DNA of 64,000 nucleotides from Desemzia sp. RIT 804 (GCF_016892605.1 NZ_JAFEMV010000002.1:496001-560000), one strand, 5' to 3'. Counted from the stretch's first letter, positions 51,700 through 62,671 are shown. The notes: generated from the sequence alone by a model not told the origin. A program made the numbers and translations.

Positions 51700-53508
51700 T
51701 TATTTCAAATTTGAGCTTAATTCAATAATACGATCTACTGTTTCATCCAAGTAATGAATGGTGTCATCTAGAGGTTTTGAAGTTGTGATGTCTACTCCAG
51801 CCACAGCTGCAGCTTCAGCTGGTATATGCTGGTCTCCTAAAGCTAAGAACTTCAACCAATCTTGTACAGCACTGTCTCCTTCTTCTTTGACACGTAAGAA
51901 AGCTTGAGTTGCAATAGTTAATCCTGCTGAATAGGTGTAAGAATATAATCCCATGTAGTAATGGCTTTGGCGCATCCACGTTAATTCTGCTCCCGGATTG
52001 ATCTCAACAGCATCTCCCCAGAATCGTTGCAAGACAGAACGCTTGATGTCACTTAATTTAGCGGCATCAAAACTCTTTCCTGCATCAATTAATTCATACA
52101 CTTCACGTTGGTAAGTCGCTTCCAATAAATGAGTAATAAAGTTATGGAAGTAAGTATTTGTCAACATTTTAGTTAATACAAAGCGATCCATACGATCATC
52201 GTCACTCTTACGTTGTAAAGATTCTGTTAGCAACAACTCATTAAACGTTGATGGAGCTTCGATCAAATACAAGGAATGTGATGCTCCTAAAACAGAATTG
52301 TTTTCAGCAGACAATATTCCTTGTCCAGCATGGCCTAATTCGTGGATCAACGTATAAACATCAGACAATTGATTTGTCCATGACATTAAGATATAAGGGT
52401 GTTTTTTGTAAGGAGATGAACAGAACCCACCTGTAGATTTCCCTTTGTTTTGCACAAAATCCATCCAACGTTCTGGATAAGCTTTCATGATTCTATTGAT
52501 GTAGTCTTCACCTAAAACACTGATGGAATCTTCAACCAACTCTTTTGATTTTTCAATAGATACTTCCACAGCATATTCTGGATCCAAATCAATTTTTAAA
52601 TCAGCGTAACTTATTTTATCTAAGCCGCGTACTTCTTTGACATGAGTAATGTATTTTTGCATGACTGGCGCAAGGTCATTCATGATGGTATCGATTTGAC
52701 GATTATATAAGTCGCGATCTACTTCTTGATCGTACAATAAATAATCAATAACAGAATCAAAACCGTGCATTGTAGCTAATGTTTTTTCTTTTTGCACTTG
52801 AATATAGTAAGCAGCTGCAACCGTATTTTGGTATTGACTTAAAACATGTGAGAATTTATCAAATGCAGCACGACGGATAGTTGTATCATCATGGTACATG
52901 TAATAATCTTCGTACAAAACAAAGCTTAACGGATATTCCTCACCATTTGCTGTAAACGTACCAAAATCCATATCGGCTAATCTAGCTTGTTCATAAATCT
53001 CATTCGGAGCATTCAGAGTCGGTGACAATTGAGCCAATGCTTTTTCGACAGCTGGATCCAATTGGATTTTCTTATCTTCTTTGATGTGGCGAATGAAAGA
53101 CGCAAACTGTGGAGCTTCTTCTACTGCTTCGTCAAGCATCTCTAGTGTTGCTGCTTTTAATTCAGAATCAAAGAACGCTAATTTCGCCCCAATTTCAGCA
53201 AATAAATTATCTGTTGAACGAGATAACTGTACATATTCTGGATTAGTCAAGTCTGTAGTCGCTGGCAGAAAAGCATAATCATATGTATACATCATAATTT
53301 CTTGAATCTGTTCATACTTTTTTAAAGCCTTCACTATAATAGAAGTATCTGTTAGTTTGCCTTCATATTCTGTGATGAACTGGTCTACTGCTGCTTTCAA
53401 TTCTTCTATTGCAGCTTCAAAATCTTCTTTTGTTTCATACAGCGCAGTGAGATCCCAAGTCAATTCTTCTTGGACTTCTGAGCGGTTTTTCAATTCTTCT
53501 TGTGCCAT
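51700..53508 (-). CDS. pepF: Oligoendopeptidase F (M3 metallopeptidase)
   Basis: 602-residue cytoplasmic zinc oligopeptidase that cleaves medium-size peptides. Zinc motif IHELGHAGQG at about residue 390, with the third ligand in EAPSTFNELLL. SYTYSAGLTIATQAF near the C-terminus is part of the M3B signature. The size equals that of PepF in lactic acid bacteria. It works downstream of Opp-type uptake. AAAAGGAG precedes the ATG. Confidence 0.95.
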   Translation of the reverse strand: MAQEELKNRSEVQEELTWDLTALYETKEDFEAAIEELKAAVDQFITEYEGKLTDTSIIVKALKKYEQIQEIMMYTYDYAFLPATTDLTNPEYVQLSRSTDNLFAEIGAKLAFFDSELKAATLEMLDEAVEEAPQFASFIRHIKEDKKIQLDPAVEKALAQLSPTLNAPNEIYEQARLADMDFGTFTANGEEYPLSFVLYEDYYMYHDDTTIRRAAFDKFSHVLSQYQNTVAAAYYIQVQKEKTLATMHGFDSVIDYLLYDQEVDRDLYNRQIDTIMNDLAPVMQKYITHVKEVRGLDKISYADLKIDLDPEYAVEVSIEKSKELVEDSISVLGEDYINRIMKAYPERWMDFVQNKGKSTGGFCSSPYKKHPYILMSWTNQLSDVYTLIHELGHAGQGILSAENNSVLGASHSLYLIEAPSTFNELLLTESLQRKSDDDRMDRFVLTKMLTNTYFHNFITHLLEATYQREVYELIDAGKSFDAAKLSDIKRSVLQRFWGDAVEINPGAELTWMRQSHYYMGLYSYTYSAGLTIATQAFLRVKEEGDSAVQDWLKFLALGDQHIPAEAAAVAGVDITTSKPLDDTIHYLDETVDRIIELSSNLK

Positions 53509-53650
53509 GTCATTTGCTCCTTTTTCGCTTTCTCATAAGATGAGAAGTTTTTCATTTACTGGTCCTAGTATACCACTTCCTTTTAAAAGAAAAACACTTA
53601 CTTTGAAAAAAATTGACTGCTTTTTCCTCTTAGATAACAAAGGATATATT

Positions 53651-53694
53651 TTTACATTTTAGTTGTACTAGTGCTACACTCTGCTTGTACATAC
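53651..53694 (+). promoter_or_regulatory. Promoter of the Rieske-FAD gene
   Basis: TTTACA (53651-53656), 18 bases, TACACT within GTGCTACACT, followed by TGTACATA. The extended -10 and downstream motif match the region upstream of the aminotransferase at 28801. Confidence 0.55.
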
Positions 53695-53774
53695 TGCTTA
53701 TCCCTCGACACTCATTTATCAGTGTATTGATTTTTCTCTTTTGCTTAGCCCTGATCATTAAGGAGGTCTATTCA

Positions 53775-55316
53775 ATGAATCCTCACAAAACAAAAGCTTC
53801 TTTACCCTTTCCTAAATCTTTTTGGACAACTCAGCAGTCTACTCCTCAATTTCCAATCCTAGAGGAGAATCAAACTACTGAAATCGGTATTGTCGGTGGC
53901 GGAATGGTTGGTATCATCAGCGCTTACCTGCTGGCAAAGGCTGGTAAGAAAGTGGTATTGATTGAAGCTGATCGATTGATCAACGGAGTGACTGGCCATA
54001 CAACGGCAAAAGTTACTGCTCAACATAGCTTGATTTATGACGAATTGCTTCAAACTTTAGGAGAAGACAAAGCTAGACAATATTATGAAGCAAATATTTC
54101 CGGTTTGGAGTTTATCCAACAACTCATCGAAGAATTGAACATCAATTGTGCATATGAAACAAAAAATGCTTTTGTATATGCAGAAACAGATAAAGGTCGG
54201 AAAAAACTAGAAAAAGAAGCAACAGCTTACCAAACCTTAGGAATCAAAGGTGGATTAGCGAAAGAAAAAGCCGACTTGCCCTTTTCTATCAAAGAAGCTT
54301 TGGTGATGTACGATCAAGCACAATTTGATCCAGTTCATTTTTTAACTGCATTAGTACAAGAAATCGTTCGCTTAGGCGGGAAAATTTATGAGCACACTCG
54401 TGCAACAGAAGTCATTAAGGAAAAAACACCTTTGATCTTGACCGAAAACAACTCTCTTATCCTGTGTCAAAAAGTTATTCTGGCTACTCATTATCCGCTC
54501 AATGATGCAGACGGTTTGTACTTTACCCGGCTTTCCATCCATCGTTCTTACGCTATGGTAATGCAAGGCGCTGAAAAAATTCCTGAAGGGATGTACATCA
54601 ATGCAGAACAGCCGACTCGATCGATTCGTTCTGTCCAAGGAGATAATGGAGAACCTCTTTTGTTGGTCAGCGGTGAAGGTCATCAAACTGGAAAAAGTTC
54701 GAATCAAACTATTTTCCATTACCAAGATTTAGAAGCTTTTGGCAAGGATCGCTTTGCTGCCCAGCGTCCTCTCTATCTCTGGTCCAGCCAAGATTTGCAA
54801 ACATTAGACAAAGTTCCTTATATTGGTCAAATGACAAAGCAGACAGATTCCATATTGGTAGCAACCGGATTCAACAAATGGGGCATGTCAGCTGGCGCAA
54901 CAGCAGGAAAATTATTGGCAGACCTTATTTTAGGGATAGAAAACAACTTCTCTGTTCTTTTCGATCCTACTCGTAAGAAAGTAAATGTCGCTGACGCTCA
55001 AACTTTCTTGACGAAAAATTCCTCCATAGCAAAAGACTTTGTGGTCGGAAAATTAAAACAACCGGATAAAATGGCAGCAGAGCTTATGCCGGATGAAGGC
55101 GGCTTAGTAGAAATACATGGTGAAAAAGTCGGTGCCTATAGAGATGCTCAAAGTCAATTGCATCAGGTCTCCCCTGTCTGTACCCATTTAGGCTGCACTC
55201 TCAATTGGAATGATGCAGAGCGTTCATGGGATTGTGCTTGTCACGGATCACGCTTTTCTTATAGAGGTGAGATTTTAGAAGGCCCAGCTGTGAAACCCTT
55301 AAAACAGTTAGACTAA
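53775..55316 (+). CDS. FAD-dependent oxidoreductase with C-terminal Rieske domain (YhfW-like)
   Basis: 513 residues. An N-terminal DAO-type FAD domain (EIGIVGGGMVGIISAYLLA at about 38, then VVLIEADRLINGVTGHTTAK) is fused to a Rieske [2Fe-2S] domain from about 430. The cluster ligands are in CTHLGCTLNW and CACHGSRF. It resembles Bacillus YhfW, whose substrate is unknown. A longer frame begins at 53685, but AAGGAGG 8 bases before the ATG at 53775 is decisive. The cluster needs [2Fe-2S] assembly, and the gene sits before a predicted oxygen/NO-responsive pair. Confidence 0.9.
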   Translation: MNPHKTKASLPFPKSFWTTQQSTPQFPILEENQTTEIGIVGGGMVGIISAYLLAKAGKKVVLIEADRLINGVTGHTTAKVTAQHSLIYDELLQTLGEDKARQYYEANISGLEFIQQLIEELNINCAYETKNAFVYAETDKGRKKLEKEATAYQTLGIKGGLAKEKADLPFSIKEALVMYDQAQFDPVHFLTALVQEIVRLGGKIYEHTRATEVIKEKTPLILTENNSLILCQKVILATHYPLNDADGLYFTRLSIHRSYAMVMQGAEKIPEGMYINAEQPTRSIRSVQGDNGEPLLLVSGEGHQTGKSSNQTIFHYQDLEAFGKDRFAAQRPLYLWSSQDLQTLDKVPYIGQMTKQTDSILVATGFNKWGMSAGATAGKLLADLILGIENNFSVLFDPTRKKVNVADAQTFLTKNSSIAKDFVVGKLKQPDKMAAELMPDEGGLVEIHGEKVGAYRDAQSQLHQVSPVCTHLGCTLNWNDAERSWDCACHGSRFSYRGEILEGPAVKPLKQLD

Positions 55317-55326
55317 ACGGAAAATA

Positions 55327-55373
55327 CGCCTATCCACTTCACTCTCAGCATAATGTGGATAGGCGATTATTTG
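55327..55373 (+). terminator. Terminator of the Rieske-FAD gene
   Basis: CGCCTATCCAC/GTGGATAGGCG, 11-bp stem with a 17-base loop, followed by ATTATTTG; the T-run is weak. Confidence 0.6.
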
Positions 55374-55715
55374 TATACTTTAAATTTTTTAACTACTTCG
55401 TTTATAATAAAGTTTTTTTTGCACTGTACAGTACAAACACTGTTAAAATTGCTCTTATAATAACAGTCATCAGCGGCGTATGCCAACTTTCCACAAATAA
55501 ATGAACTAACATAATACTCGTTCAAGACAAAACCACAGTCAAAGTAATTATCAAACAGTTGACTAATTTGTGAAAAGAGCGTCACAATTATTGAAATCTA
55601 TCAGCTATTTATTGAAATAGTTTTTAGTCTACTTTAAAATGAAATCAACAGCAACTTGTGAAAAATGTAATTAGCTAATTTGCAAATATCATTTTAATTT
55701 GAAAGGTTGAACATT
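55374..55715 (+). promoter_or_regulatory. Upstream region with TTGTGA-type sites
   Basis: Contains the inverted repeat TTGTGA-N8-TCACAA at 55568-55587 and a further CTTGTGAAAAA at about 55655. These resemble half-sites of CRP/FNR-family regulators, but the spacer is 8 rather than the usual 6. A 72-codon minus-strand frame here has no ribosome site and is not called. Confidence 0.4.
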
Positions 55716-55949
55716 ATGAAAAAAATCAATCTAAATAATACCGTCTATCAATTGATCCAACAATATCCTGAGCTAAAAAACATCCTCGTACAACTGGGAT
55801 TTGCTCCTCTTCAAAATGAGCATTTATTAAATACTGTTGGACGAATGATGCCTTTAAGAAAAGGCGCTGAACAAATCGGCTTAAACGTATCTGATTTGAT
55901 CGTTCAGTTGGAAAAACACGGATTTACTATTGAGGAGAATGCCTCATGA
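55716..55949 (+). CDS. DUF1858 domain protein
   Basis: 77 residues, one DUF1858 domain (INLNNTVYQLIQQYPELKNIL, LGFAPL, NTVGRMMPLRKGAEQIG). This domain is also found at the N-terminus of ScdA/YtfE-type di-iron repair proteins and with DUF438 proteins. The frame opens with a TTG at 55707, but AAAGG lies nine bases before the ATG at 55716. It overlaps the next gene by four bases (ATGA). Confidence 0.85.
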   Translation: MKKINLNNTVYQLIQQYPELKNILVQLGFAPLQNEHLLNTVGRMMPLRKGAEQIGLNVSDLIVQLEKHGFTIEENAS

Positions 55950-57187
55950 CAGAAACTCAACATAAAGGAAAACGTGCTCTTGAATTAGAACAACGACAAT
56001 CCATTTTAAAAGATCTGCTATTAAGATTGCATGCAGGTGAAGACAAAGACTTAGTAAAGAAAGAATTCGAAGAGCATTTTTCTGGTATCAGTGCATTCGA
56101 GATATCAGTGATGGAACGGAGATTGCTGGGGGAAGGCATTATTGTAGAAGATATTCAAAAGTTGTGCAATATTCATGCTTCTATGTTTTTGGGGACTATC
56201 AATGATCCAGAAAATCAATCCGATGAATTTAAAAAAACTGGGCACCCGATTCACGTCCTCAAACAAGAAAATTTGGCTATCGAAAGCAGCTTAGACCGCA
56301 TCAATCGCCTATTAGTAGCGTATATTTTGCAGCCAGAGCCAGAAATAAAAGACGGCTTATTGAAACAATTAGCTATTCTTTGGCAATTTGATAATCATTA
56401 TGCTCGTAAAGAAAATTCTATATTTCCTATTATGGAACGTTACGGTATCACGGCGCCTCCAAAAGTTATGTGGGGTGTAGATGATGATATTCGGAACTTA
56501 TTTAAAAAAGTGGTTCATTCTGTTGAAATAGATCAGCTGGATCATTTGAAAGAAGAATTTGCCACCTTAAAATATGAATTAGAAGAAATGATCGTCAAAG
56601 AAGAAGAAATTTTGATCCCAATGGTCAGCGACATTTTTAACGAAGATGACTGGATCAAAATCGACGAGGAAACAGAAGAAATCGGCTATTGTATCGTCCG
56701 GCCAGAATCTAAATGGATCCCTGAACGAACTTCATTTGAAGACACTCCAGAGCTAGGAATTGAATCTAAAGAACAAGATGCCAACATCCATTTCAACGTG
56801 GGGCATTTAACTCCCAACGAATTGGAAAAAATGCTAAATTTACTTCCTCTTGAACTTTCTTTTGTAGATGCCAATGATACAGTAAAATATTTCAATGTGG
56901 GAACTGGCAGAAAGTTGTTTCCGCGTACTAAAAATGCTATTGGACGGCAAATAGAAAACTGTCATCCGCCTAAAAGTCAGCCTATTGTCAAAAAATTGAT
57001 CGCAGACTTTAAATCTGGGGAAAAAGATTCTGAAACACTCTGGTTCCATGCTCGAGGAGAATTCGTCATGGTCACCTATACAGCCGTCAGAGACGACGAC
57101 GGCACTTATATGGGCACGCTGGAATATGTCCAACCCATCCAATCTATTATTGACTTAGACGGAACAGAAAAAAAGAGTGTAGAGTAA
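55946..57187 (+). CDS. DUF438-hemerythrin-PAS protein
   Basis: 413 residues. DUF438 domain (about 15-85; KDLLLRLHAGEDKDLVK). Then a hemerythrin-like four-helix domain (about 90-245) with candidate di-iron ligands in GHPIHVLKQEN, DNHYARKENSIFP and KEEEILIPMV. A C-terminal PAS domain (about 295-405; LPLELSFVDANDTVKYFN, FMVTYTAV-like region) follows. It probably senses or handles oxygen, NO or redox stress. It is translationally coupled to DUF1858. Such pairs are thought to relate to iron-sulfur protection, which would fit the upstream Rieske gene, but that link is inference. Confidence 0.87.
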   Translation: MTETQHKGKRALELEQRQSILKDLLLRLHAGEDKDLVKKEFEEHFSGISAFEISVMERRLLGEGIIVEDIQKLCNIHASMFLGTINDPENQSDEFKKTGHPIHVLKQENLAIESSLDRINRLLVAYILQPEPEIKDGLLKQLAILWQFDNHYARKENSIFPIMERYGITAPPKVMWGVDDDIRNLFKKVVHSVEIDQLDHLKEEFATLKYELEEMIVKEEEILIPMVSDIFNEDDWIKIDEETEEIGYCIVRPESKWIPERTSFEDTPELGIESKEQDANIHFNVGHLTPNELEKMLNLLPLELSFVDANDTVKYFNVGTGRKLFPRTKNAIGRQIENCHPPKSQPIVKKLIADFKSGEKDSETLWFHARGEFVMVTYTAVRDDDGTYMGTLEYVQPIQSIIDLDGTEKKSVE

Positions 57188-57248
57188 GCCGTTTGACTTC
57201 CGCAGAGTTTCTTTTTAAACTACCACTAAATTCTCAATCAGCCACAAT

Positions 57249-57289
57249 TAAAAGCAGCAGATCTATTATATATAGATTTGCTGCTTTTA
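57249..57289 (+). terminator. Terminator-like hairpin after the DUF438 gene
   Basis: TAAAAGCAGCA-ATCTA/TAGAT-TGCTGCTTTTA stem with a one-base bulge; only a short T tract follows. Confidence 0.55.
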
Positions 57290-57503
57290 GTGTTTATAAA
57301 AATAAGAAAATAAAAATATATGTTACACTTTTAATAAAATATCTAAAACAAGCCTCTTAGTACTTGGAAGTATATGGTTTATATACATAGCCTTACACTA
57401 TTTAATCGGATCTCATAACTCTTTTTTGGAAAATTTAAAAAAACTAGCCACTGACGCGAAGTCACAGACTAGTTCAGCTAGGTAAAATTAATTAATACAA
57501 AAT

Positions 57504-57545
57504 AAAACCGCGAGAAAAAGTTAGTTTAACTTATCTCACGGTTTT
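57504..57545 (-). terminator. Terminator of the maltose-phosphate unit
   Basis: AAAACCG-GAGA/TCTC-CGGTTTT stem continued inward, with minus-strand TTTTATTTTG following. The region 57290-57503 in front of it holds no gene. Confidence 0.75.
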
Positions 57546-57558
57546 CTCTCTATATTGT

Positions 57559-58923
<1,365 letters not shown>

Positions 58924-59067
58924 TTAAGTGGATACTTTATTTATAACACTCTCTGATAACCCTTACAATGCAACTAGCTGTTTTAGGGAAGGAGGTTCTT
59001 TTTTAGAAAATGTTCCTTTATTCTGGGAATGTTCCCTGTACAATTTTTAGAACTTACTTCTGTATGA

Positions 59068-60672
59068 TTATTGGTTTAAAAGCAAATTATCCACTTGATC
59101 TCTTACTTGAGGTACATCTAGTCCGATGATAACTTGTATAGAGTTCCCGTTTTTAACTAATCCATGCGCGCCTACTTCTTTAAAGTCAGCATCTGAAGCA
59201 AGCAGGCTGATATCTTTTACTTTTACTCTTAAGCGAGTAGCACAGTTCGTTACGCTTTCAATATTGCTTTTCCCACCTAAAGCTTCTAAATATTGAACTG
59301 CTTGAGGTGTATATTGATTAGCACCTTCAACTGATGGTATAGCTTCTGTGTCCCCCGATTTTCCATTTGCCATTTTATCTTTAAATTCTTTTTTGGAATA
59401 CATTTTCACTTCAGAATCTAATTCTCTCCCTGGCGTCTTGTAATCAAATTTCAGTATAAAATATCTGAAAGAGAAGAAATAAATTGCGCTAAACGTCAAC
59501 CCTACTCCCAACCAAATCAATATTTGATCCATGTGATTAGTCGACATAGGGATAATGAATTGTGCAACAGAACGTATCAGTCCTCCACCCATATCACTTG
59601 AAAGTCCTAGCATATAAGCTGTAGAAGATAACGTCGCTGCTAATATAGAATGTAATAAGAAAAGTGGTGGCGCAATAAATAAAAATGTAAATTCAATAGG
59701 TTCTGTTATTCCTGCTAAAACAGCAGTAAGTGTTACAGGAATAATTAAAGCTAAAGTTTTTTTCTTCTTATCAGGACTAGCTGTAGCATAAAAAGCTGCA
59801 GCTATGCCAAGAGGAGCAAAAATTTTCGAATAATTATGGAATGTAAAACCAGCTTCTGGAAACAGCTCTTTCATTGAAGCCGTTGAAGAAGCAAAAGTAC
59901 TTAAATTTTCTAACCAATATGCTGTTGTTCCGCCTTCAACGATTGCTGGACCATAAGCAAATGGTTGGTAAATGAAATGGTGTAATCCTGTGGGAATCAA
60001 CAATCTTTCTAAGAAGACATATAACCAAACTCCAAATGTACCTGAAGATGCTAAGAAAGTTTGTAAGGAACTGATTCCTCCTTGTACCATTGGCCATACC
60101 CAACTCACTAAAATTGCTATCGGAAGTATTAGGAAAAAACCGACAATAATTACTAAAGCAGAGCCTTGGAAAATACCTAACCAATCAGGTAATTTTTTCT
60201 CGAAGTAACGATCGTGTATCCAGACTGCTATACCTGCTATAACAATGGCGCCAACTATGTTAGTGTCTAAAGTTTTAATACCTGCGATCATTGTTAAACC
60301 GCTCTCTCCGCCTACTTCCTGAGAAAAATCCACATTAAAAGCAGGGCCGAAAAATTCAATGATGCCACTCACAAAAGTATTGAATGTTAAATAAATAATT
60401 AAGGATTCTAAAGCTGCTCGAGCATTTGCTTTTTTAGCAAGTCCGATAGGCAATCCTATAACAAACAGCAGTTCCATATGGTCAAAAACAACCCAAGACC
60501 CGCCCTCTAATATTTCCCATATACCAGTCCAAACCGTTCCTTCTGCAGCTAGACTTCCAATGAGTAGCTCATTTGTAGCTAGTGTTGAGAGGGCTATCAT
60601 TATTCCAGCAAACGCAAACAGTAGCACAGGAGTAAACATCGCTCCTCCAAAACGCTGTAATTTTTCCATCAT
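59068..60672 (-). CDS. glvC: PTS alpha-glucoside (maltose) EIICB component
   Basis: 534 residues: an EIIC membrane domain of about 400 residues with HHFIYQPFAYGP and GITEPIEFTFLFIAPPLF (glucose-family EIIC signatures), a linker, and an EIIB domain at about 455-534 with the phosphocysteine in ESVTNCATRLRVKV. There is no EIIA domain, so a separate EIIA-Glc type protein is needed. It imports and phosphorylates a disaccharide, probably maltose, that GlvA hydrolyses. GAAAAGGAGAC precedes the ATG. Confidence 0.93.
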   Translation of the reverse strand: MMEKLQRFGGAMFTPVLLFAFAGIMIALSTLATNELLIGSLAAEGTVWTGIWEILEGGSWVVFDHMELLFVIGLPIGLAKKANARAALESLIIYLTFNTFVSGIIEFFGPAFNVDFSQEVGGESGLTMIAGIKTLDTNIVGAIVIAGIAVWIHDRYFEKKLPDWLGIFQGSALVIIVGFFLILPIAILVSWVWPMVQGGISSLQTFLASSGTFGVWLYVFLERLLIPTGLHHFIYQPFAYGPAIVEGGTTAYWLENLSTFASSTASMKELFPEAGFTFHNYSKIFAPLGIAAAFYATASPDKKKKTLALIIPVTLTAVLAGITEPIEFTFLFIAPPLFLLHSILAATLSSTAYMLGLSSDMGGGLIRSVAQFIIPMSTNHMDQILIWLGVGLTFSAIYFFSFRYFILKFDYKTPGRELDSEVKMYSKKEFKDKMANGKSGDTEAIPSVEGANQYTPQAVQYLEALGGKSNIESVTNCATRLRVKVKDISLLASDADFKEVGAHGLVKNGNSIQVIIGLDVPQVRDQVDNLLLNQ

Positions 60673-60709
60673 GATTTTTGTCTCCTTTTCTTTTTATCGG
60701 TACAATTAT

Positions 60710-60738
60710 TTTATATCATTATAAAAGCGCTTTCTCAA
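60710..60738 (-). promoter_or_regulatory. Promoter with cre site for the maltose PTS unit
   Basis: Minus-strand TTGAGA, 17 bases, TATAAA. The spacer contains AGCGCTT as part of a cre-like sequence TAAAAGCGCTTTCT (60722-60735, plus strand), two mismatches from the CcpA consensus. This predicts catabolite repression. An RpiR operator was not identified. Confidence 0.6.
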
Positions 60739-60745
60739 TAGCGTT

Positions 60746-60807
60746 TAAAAACATAGGGAAGCAATCTCCAATTATGGAAATGTTACCATCAATTGGGAAG
60801 CTTCCCT
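60746..60807 (-). terminator. Terminator of the rpiR gene
   Basis: AGGGAAGC/GCTTCCCT with inner CCAATT/AATTGG; on the minus strand ATGTTTTTAAA follows. Its position just before the PTS promoter also leaves open a role as an operator. Confidence 0.5.
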
Positions 60808-60835
60808 GTTTTATTTATATTCTTATTTTTTGTTC

Positions 60836-61594
60836 TTATAATAAGTTCTCATATTTTATATATTCTCGATATAGCATATCTAATACAATATTTACTGTCA
60901 CAAAAGTCTTTTTTGATGTATTTTCTCGATGTTTATCGTAAAACTCAGTACTTTGAAAATACAAGTTATAGTCTGTCTTAGAGGCTAAGTCATTGTTTTT
61001 AAATTCTGTAATCGATAGTATAGGAATCTTTTTCAAAGATAATAATTTTGTGATTTCAGACAGCCCTATTCCATCTCCACTTTTTGATAGAATAATCACT
61101 AAATCACTTGGAGTCATTTCAGCGAGCAACAATTTTAATTCCGTTTTAGATTGAAGCATCATACTGTTTTTACCACTTAATATGAAATTACGGTTTAAAT
61201 CATTTAACGCATTTAATTGTGCCCATCCAGTTCCATAACCATATATTCTTTTAGCATGAAACATTTTTTCCACAATCTTTTTAACATCTGTTTGATTAAA
61301 TAATTTGTAAGTAGTTTCTATATCATTTTTTAATTTTCCAATCATATCATCATGAGGATCACTGTGTGTTTCAATACTATGCTTAATACTGTATTTGAAT
61401 TCCACAAATCCACTAAAACCTAATTTTTGCGTTAATCTAAGAATTGTAGATTTTGAAGTATGACAGACCTCAGCTAGTTTAGTAATACTGATATTTTGAC
61501 TTTCTTTTTTATTTTGTAATATATAGGAAACAATAGAAAGTTCATTTTCATTTAGCTGATCATATTTTTGATTAATAATAGCTTCCAGTTCCAT
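60836..61594 (-). CDS. RpiR/GlvR family transcriptional regulator
   Basis: 252 residues: N-terminal RpiR helix-turn-helix (ISITKLAEVCHTSKSTILRLTQKLG, about 35-60) and a C-terminal SIS sugar-phosphate domain (IYGYGTGWAQLNALNDLNR, then LVIILSKSGDGIGLSEI). Regulators like this respond to sugar phosphates, and Bacillus GlvR activates its maltose operon. Here it lies just upstream of the PTS gene, in its own unit. GGGGGAAGAG precedes the ATG. Confidence 0.9.
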   Translation of the reverse strand: MELEAIINQKYDQLNENELSIVSYILQNKKESQNISITKLAEVCHTSKSTILRLTQKLGFSGFVEFKYSIKHSIETHSDPHDDMIGKLKNDIETTYKLFNQTDVKKIVEKMFHAKRIYGYGTGWAQLNALNDLNRNFILSGKNSMMLQSKTELKLLLAEMTPSDLVIILSKSGDGIGLSEITKLLSLKKIPILSITEFKNNDLASKTDYNLYFQSTEFYDKHRENTSKKTFVTVNIVLDMLYREYIKYENLL

Positions 61595-61719
61595 ATTTCT
61601 CTTCCCCCACTTTTTAGTTTAAAAACCATAGGCATACATTAGTGAAAGCCGATAAAAATAGTTGAAATTACTTAAACACATGACTTTAAACAGAACCATA
61701 TATCACATATCAAATAAGA

Positions 61720-61750
61720 CATCTAGCACTTTTTAATAGAATGTTAGATG
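61720..61750 (-). terminator. Terminator-like hairpin after the Nudix gene
   Basis: CATCTAGCA/TGTTAGATG stem (one mismatch) followed on the minus strand by CTTATTTG. Confidence 0.45.
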
Positions 61751-61831
61751 CCTTATTTAATTCATTTATCCTATCTTCAACGGTTTTATAAACTGTTTTT
61801 TCTTCTCTTTTTTCAATAGCAGCAATTTGAC

Positions 61832-62434
61832 TTATTCGCAATAAATACTTGTATTATTAGACAGTTCAATTAGTTGCTCTTTAGTTGTCCGGTTTTGTGA
61901 TAATTTAGGCAAATTTTCTAAATCAAAAAAGTCTGCATCAGAAGTTTCGATATTCTCTTTGAATACTCCATCAGTTACAGTACAATAAAAAACTAATTTG
62001 TAGTATTGAAATAGTTGAGGGATATCTTTTCGCAAATTTGTATCAAATACAGCAACTAATTCACACTCATCAACTGTCAAACCCGTTTCTTCCATCACTT
62101 CTTTTATGATGCTTTCTTTAGGGGTCAATCCTACTTCTGCATACCCACCAGGCAAAGCCCATTCTTTTGTCGGTAAATCTTCTACGAGTAATACTTTATT
62201 ACCTTTTTTGATATAAGCTCTGACATCAATTTTAGGAGTAGGGTATCCTTCATTAGAGGCAACAATATTTTCCAGTTTTTCAAGCGGTTCATTGCCTACT
62301 TCTCTTATTAACTTCAGTGAGATCTCTTTTAATTCTTCATATCGTTCTTTATCAAATACATCCTTACCATAATAAATCCCAGCCTCAGCTATTGAAAGTA
62401 ATCTTCTATATTGTTCTAAATAATTGGAAGTCAA
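61832..62434 (-). CDS. Nudix hydrolase with N-terminal Nudix-associated domain
   Basis: 200 residues. An N-terminal helical domain of about 65 residues (YLEQYRRLLSIAEAGIYYGKD) precedes the Nudix fold, with the box reading GYAEVGLTPKESIIKEVMEETGL. The usual REUxEE appears as KEVMEE, a substitution also seen in YjhB-like members, so activity is likely. Probable substrate is a nucleoside diphosphate derivative (ADP-ribose or sugar). TTG start, with AAAGGA ten bases upstream. Confidence 0.85.
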   Translation of the reverse strand: MTSNYLEQYRRLLSIAEAGIYYGKDVFDKERYEELKEISLKLIREVGNEPLEKLENIVASNEGYPTPKIDVRAYIKKGNKVLLVEDLPTKEWALPGGYAEVGLTPKESIIKEVMEETGLTVDECELVAVFDTNLRKDIPQLFQYYKLVFYCTVTDGVFKENIETSDADFFDLENLPKLSQNRTTKEQLIELSNNTSIYCE

Positions 62435-62627
62435 ATCGATACAGTCCTTTCATTGATTTCTAACCTGTTAATAGTTCCATAACAAAATCCAAGTCATGAA
62501 ATAACCTTAACATACTGAGACAACTAAGTTTACTGATTTGGCAAATACAGAATGTTTACTAATTTATATTTAACTTATACCTTAAAGTCCCAATTTAAAG
62601 TAGGTTTAAACAAAATAAACAGCAATC

Positions 62628-62671
62628 AAGCTTCTTAAGTAGTATACTAATCTCTACTTTAAGAAGCTTAA
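62628..62671 (-). terminator. Terminator-like hairpin after the gluconokinase
   Basis: AAGCTTCTTAAGTAG/CTACTTTAAGAAGCTT stem; no strong T-run on the minus strand. Confidence 0.45.

Noticed and set aside
55367..55585. 72-codon minus-strand frame upstream of the DUF1858 gene
   Set aside because: No ribosome site, composition unlike neighbouring proteins, and it covers the probable regulatory region.
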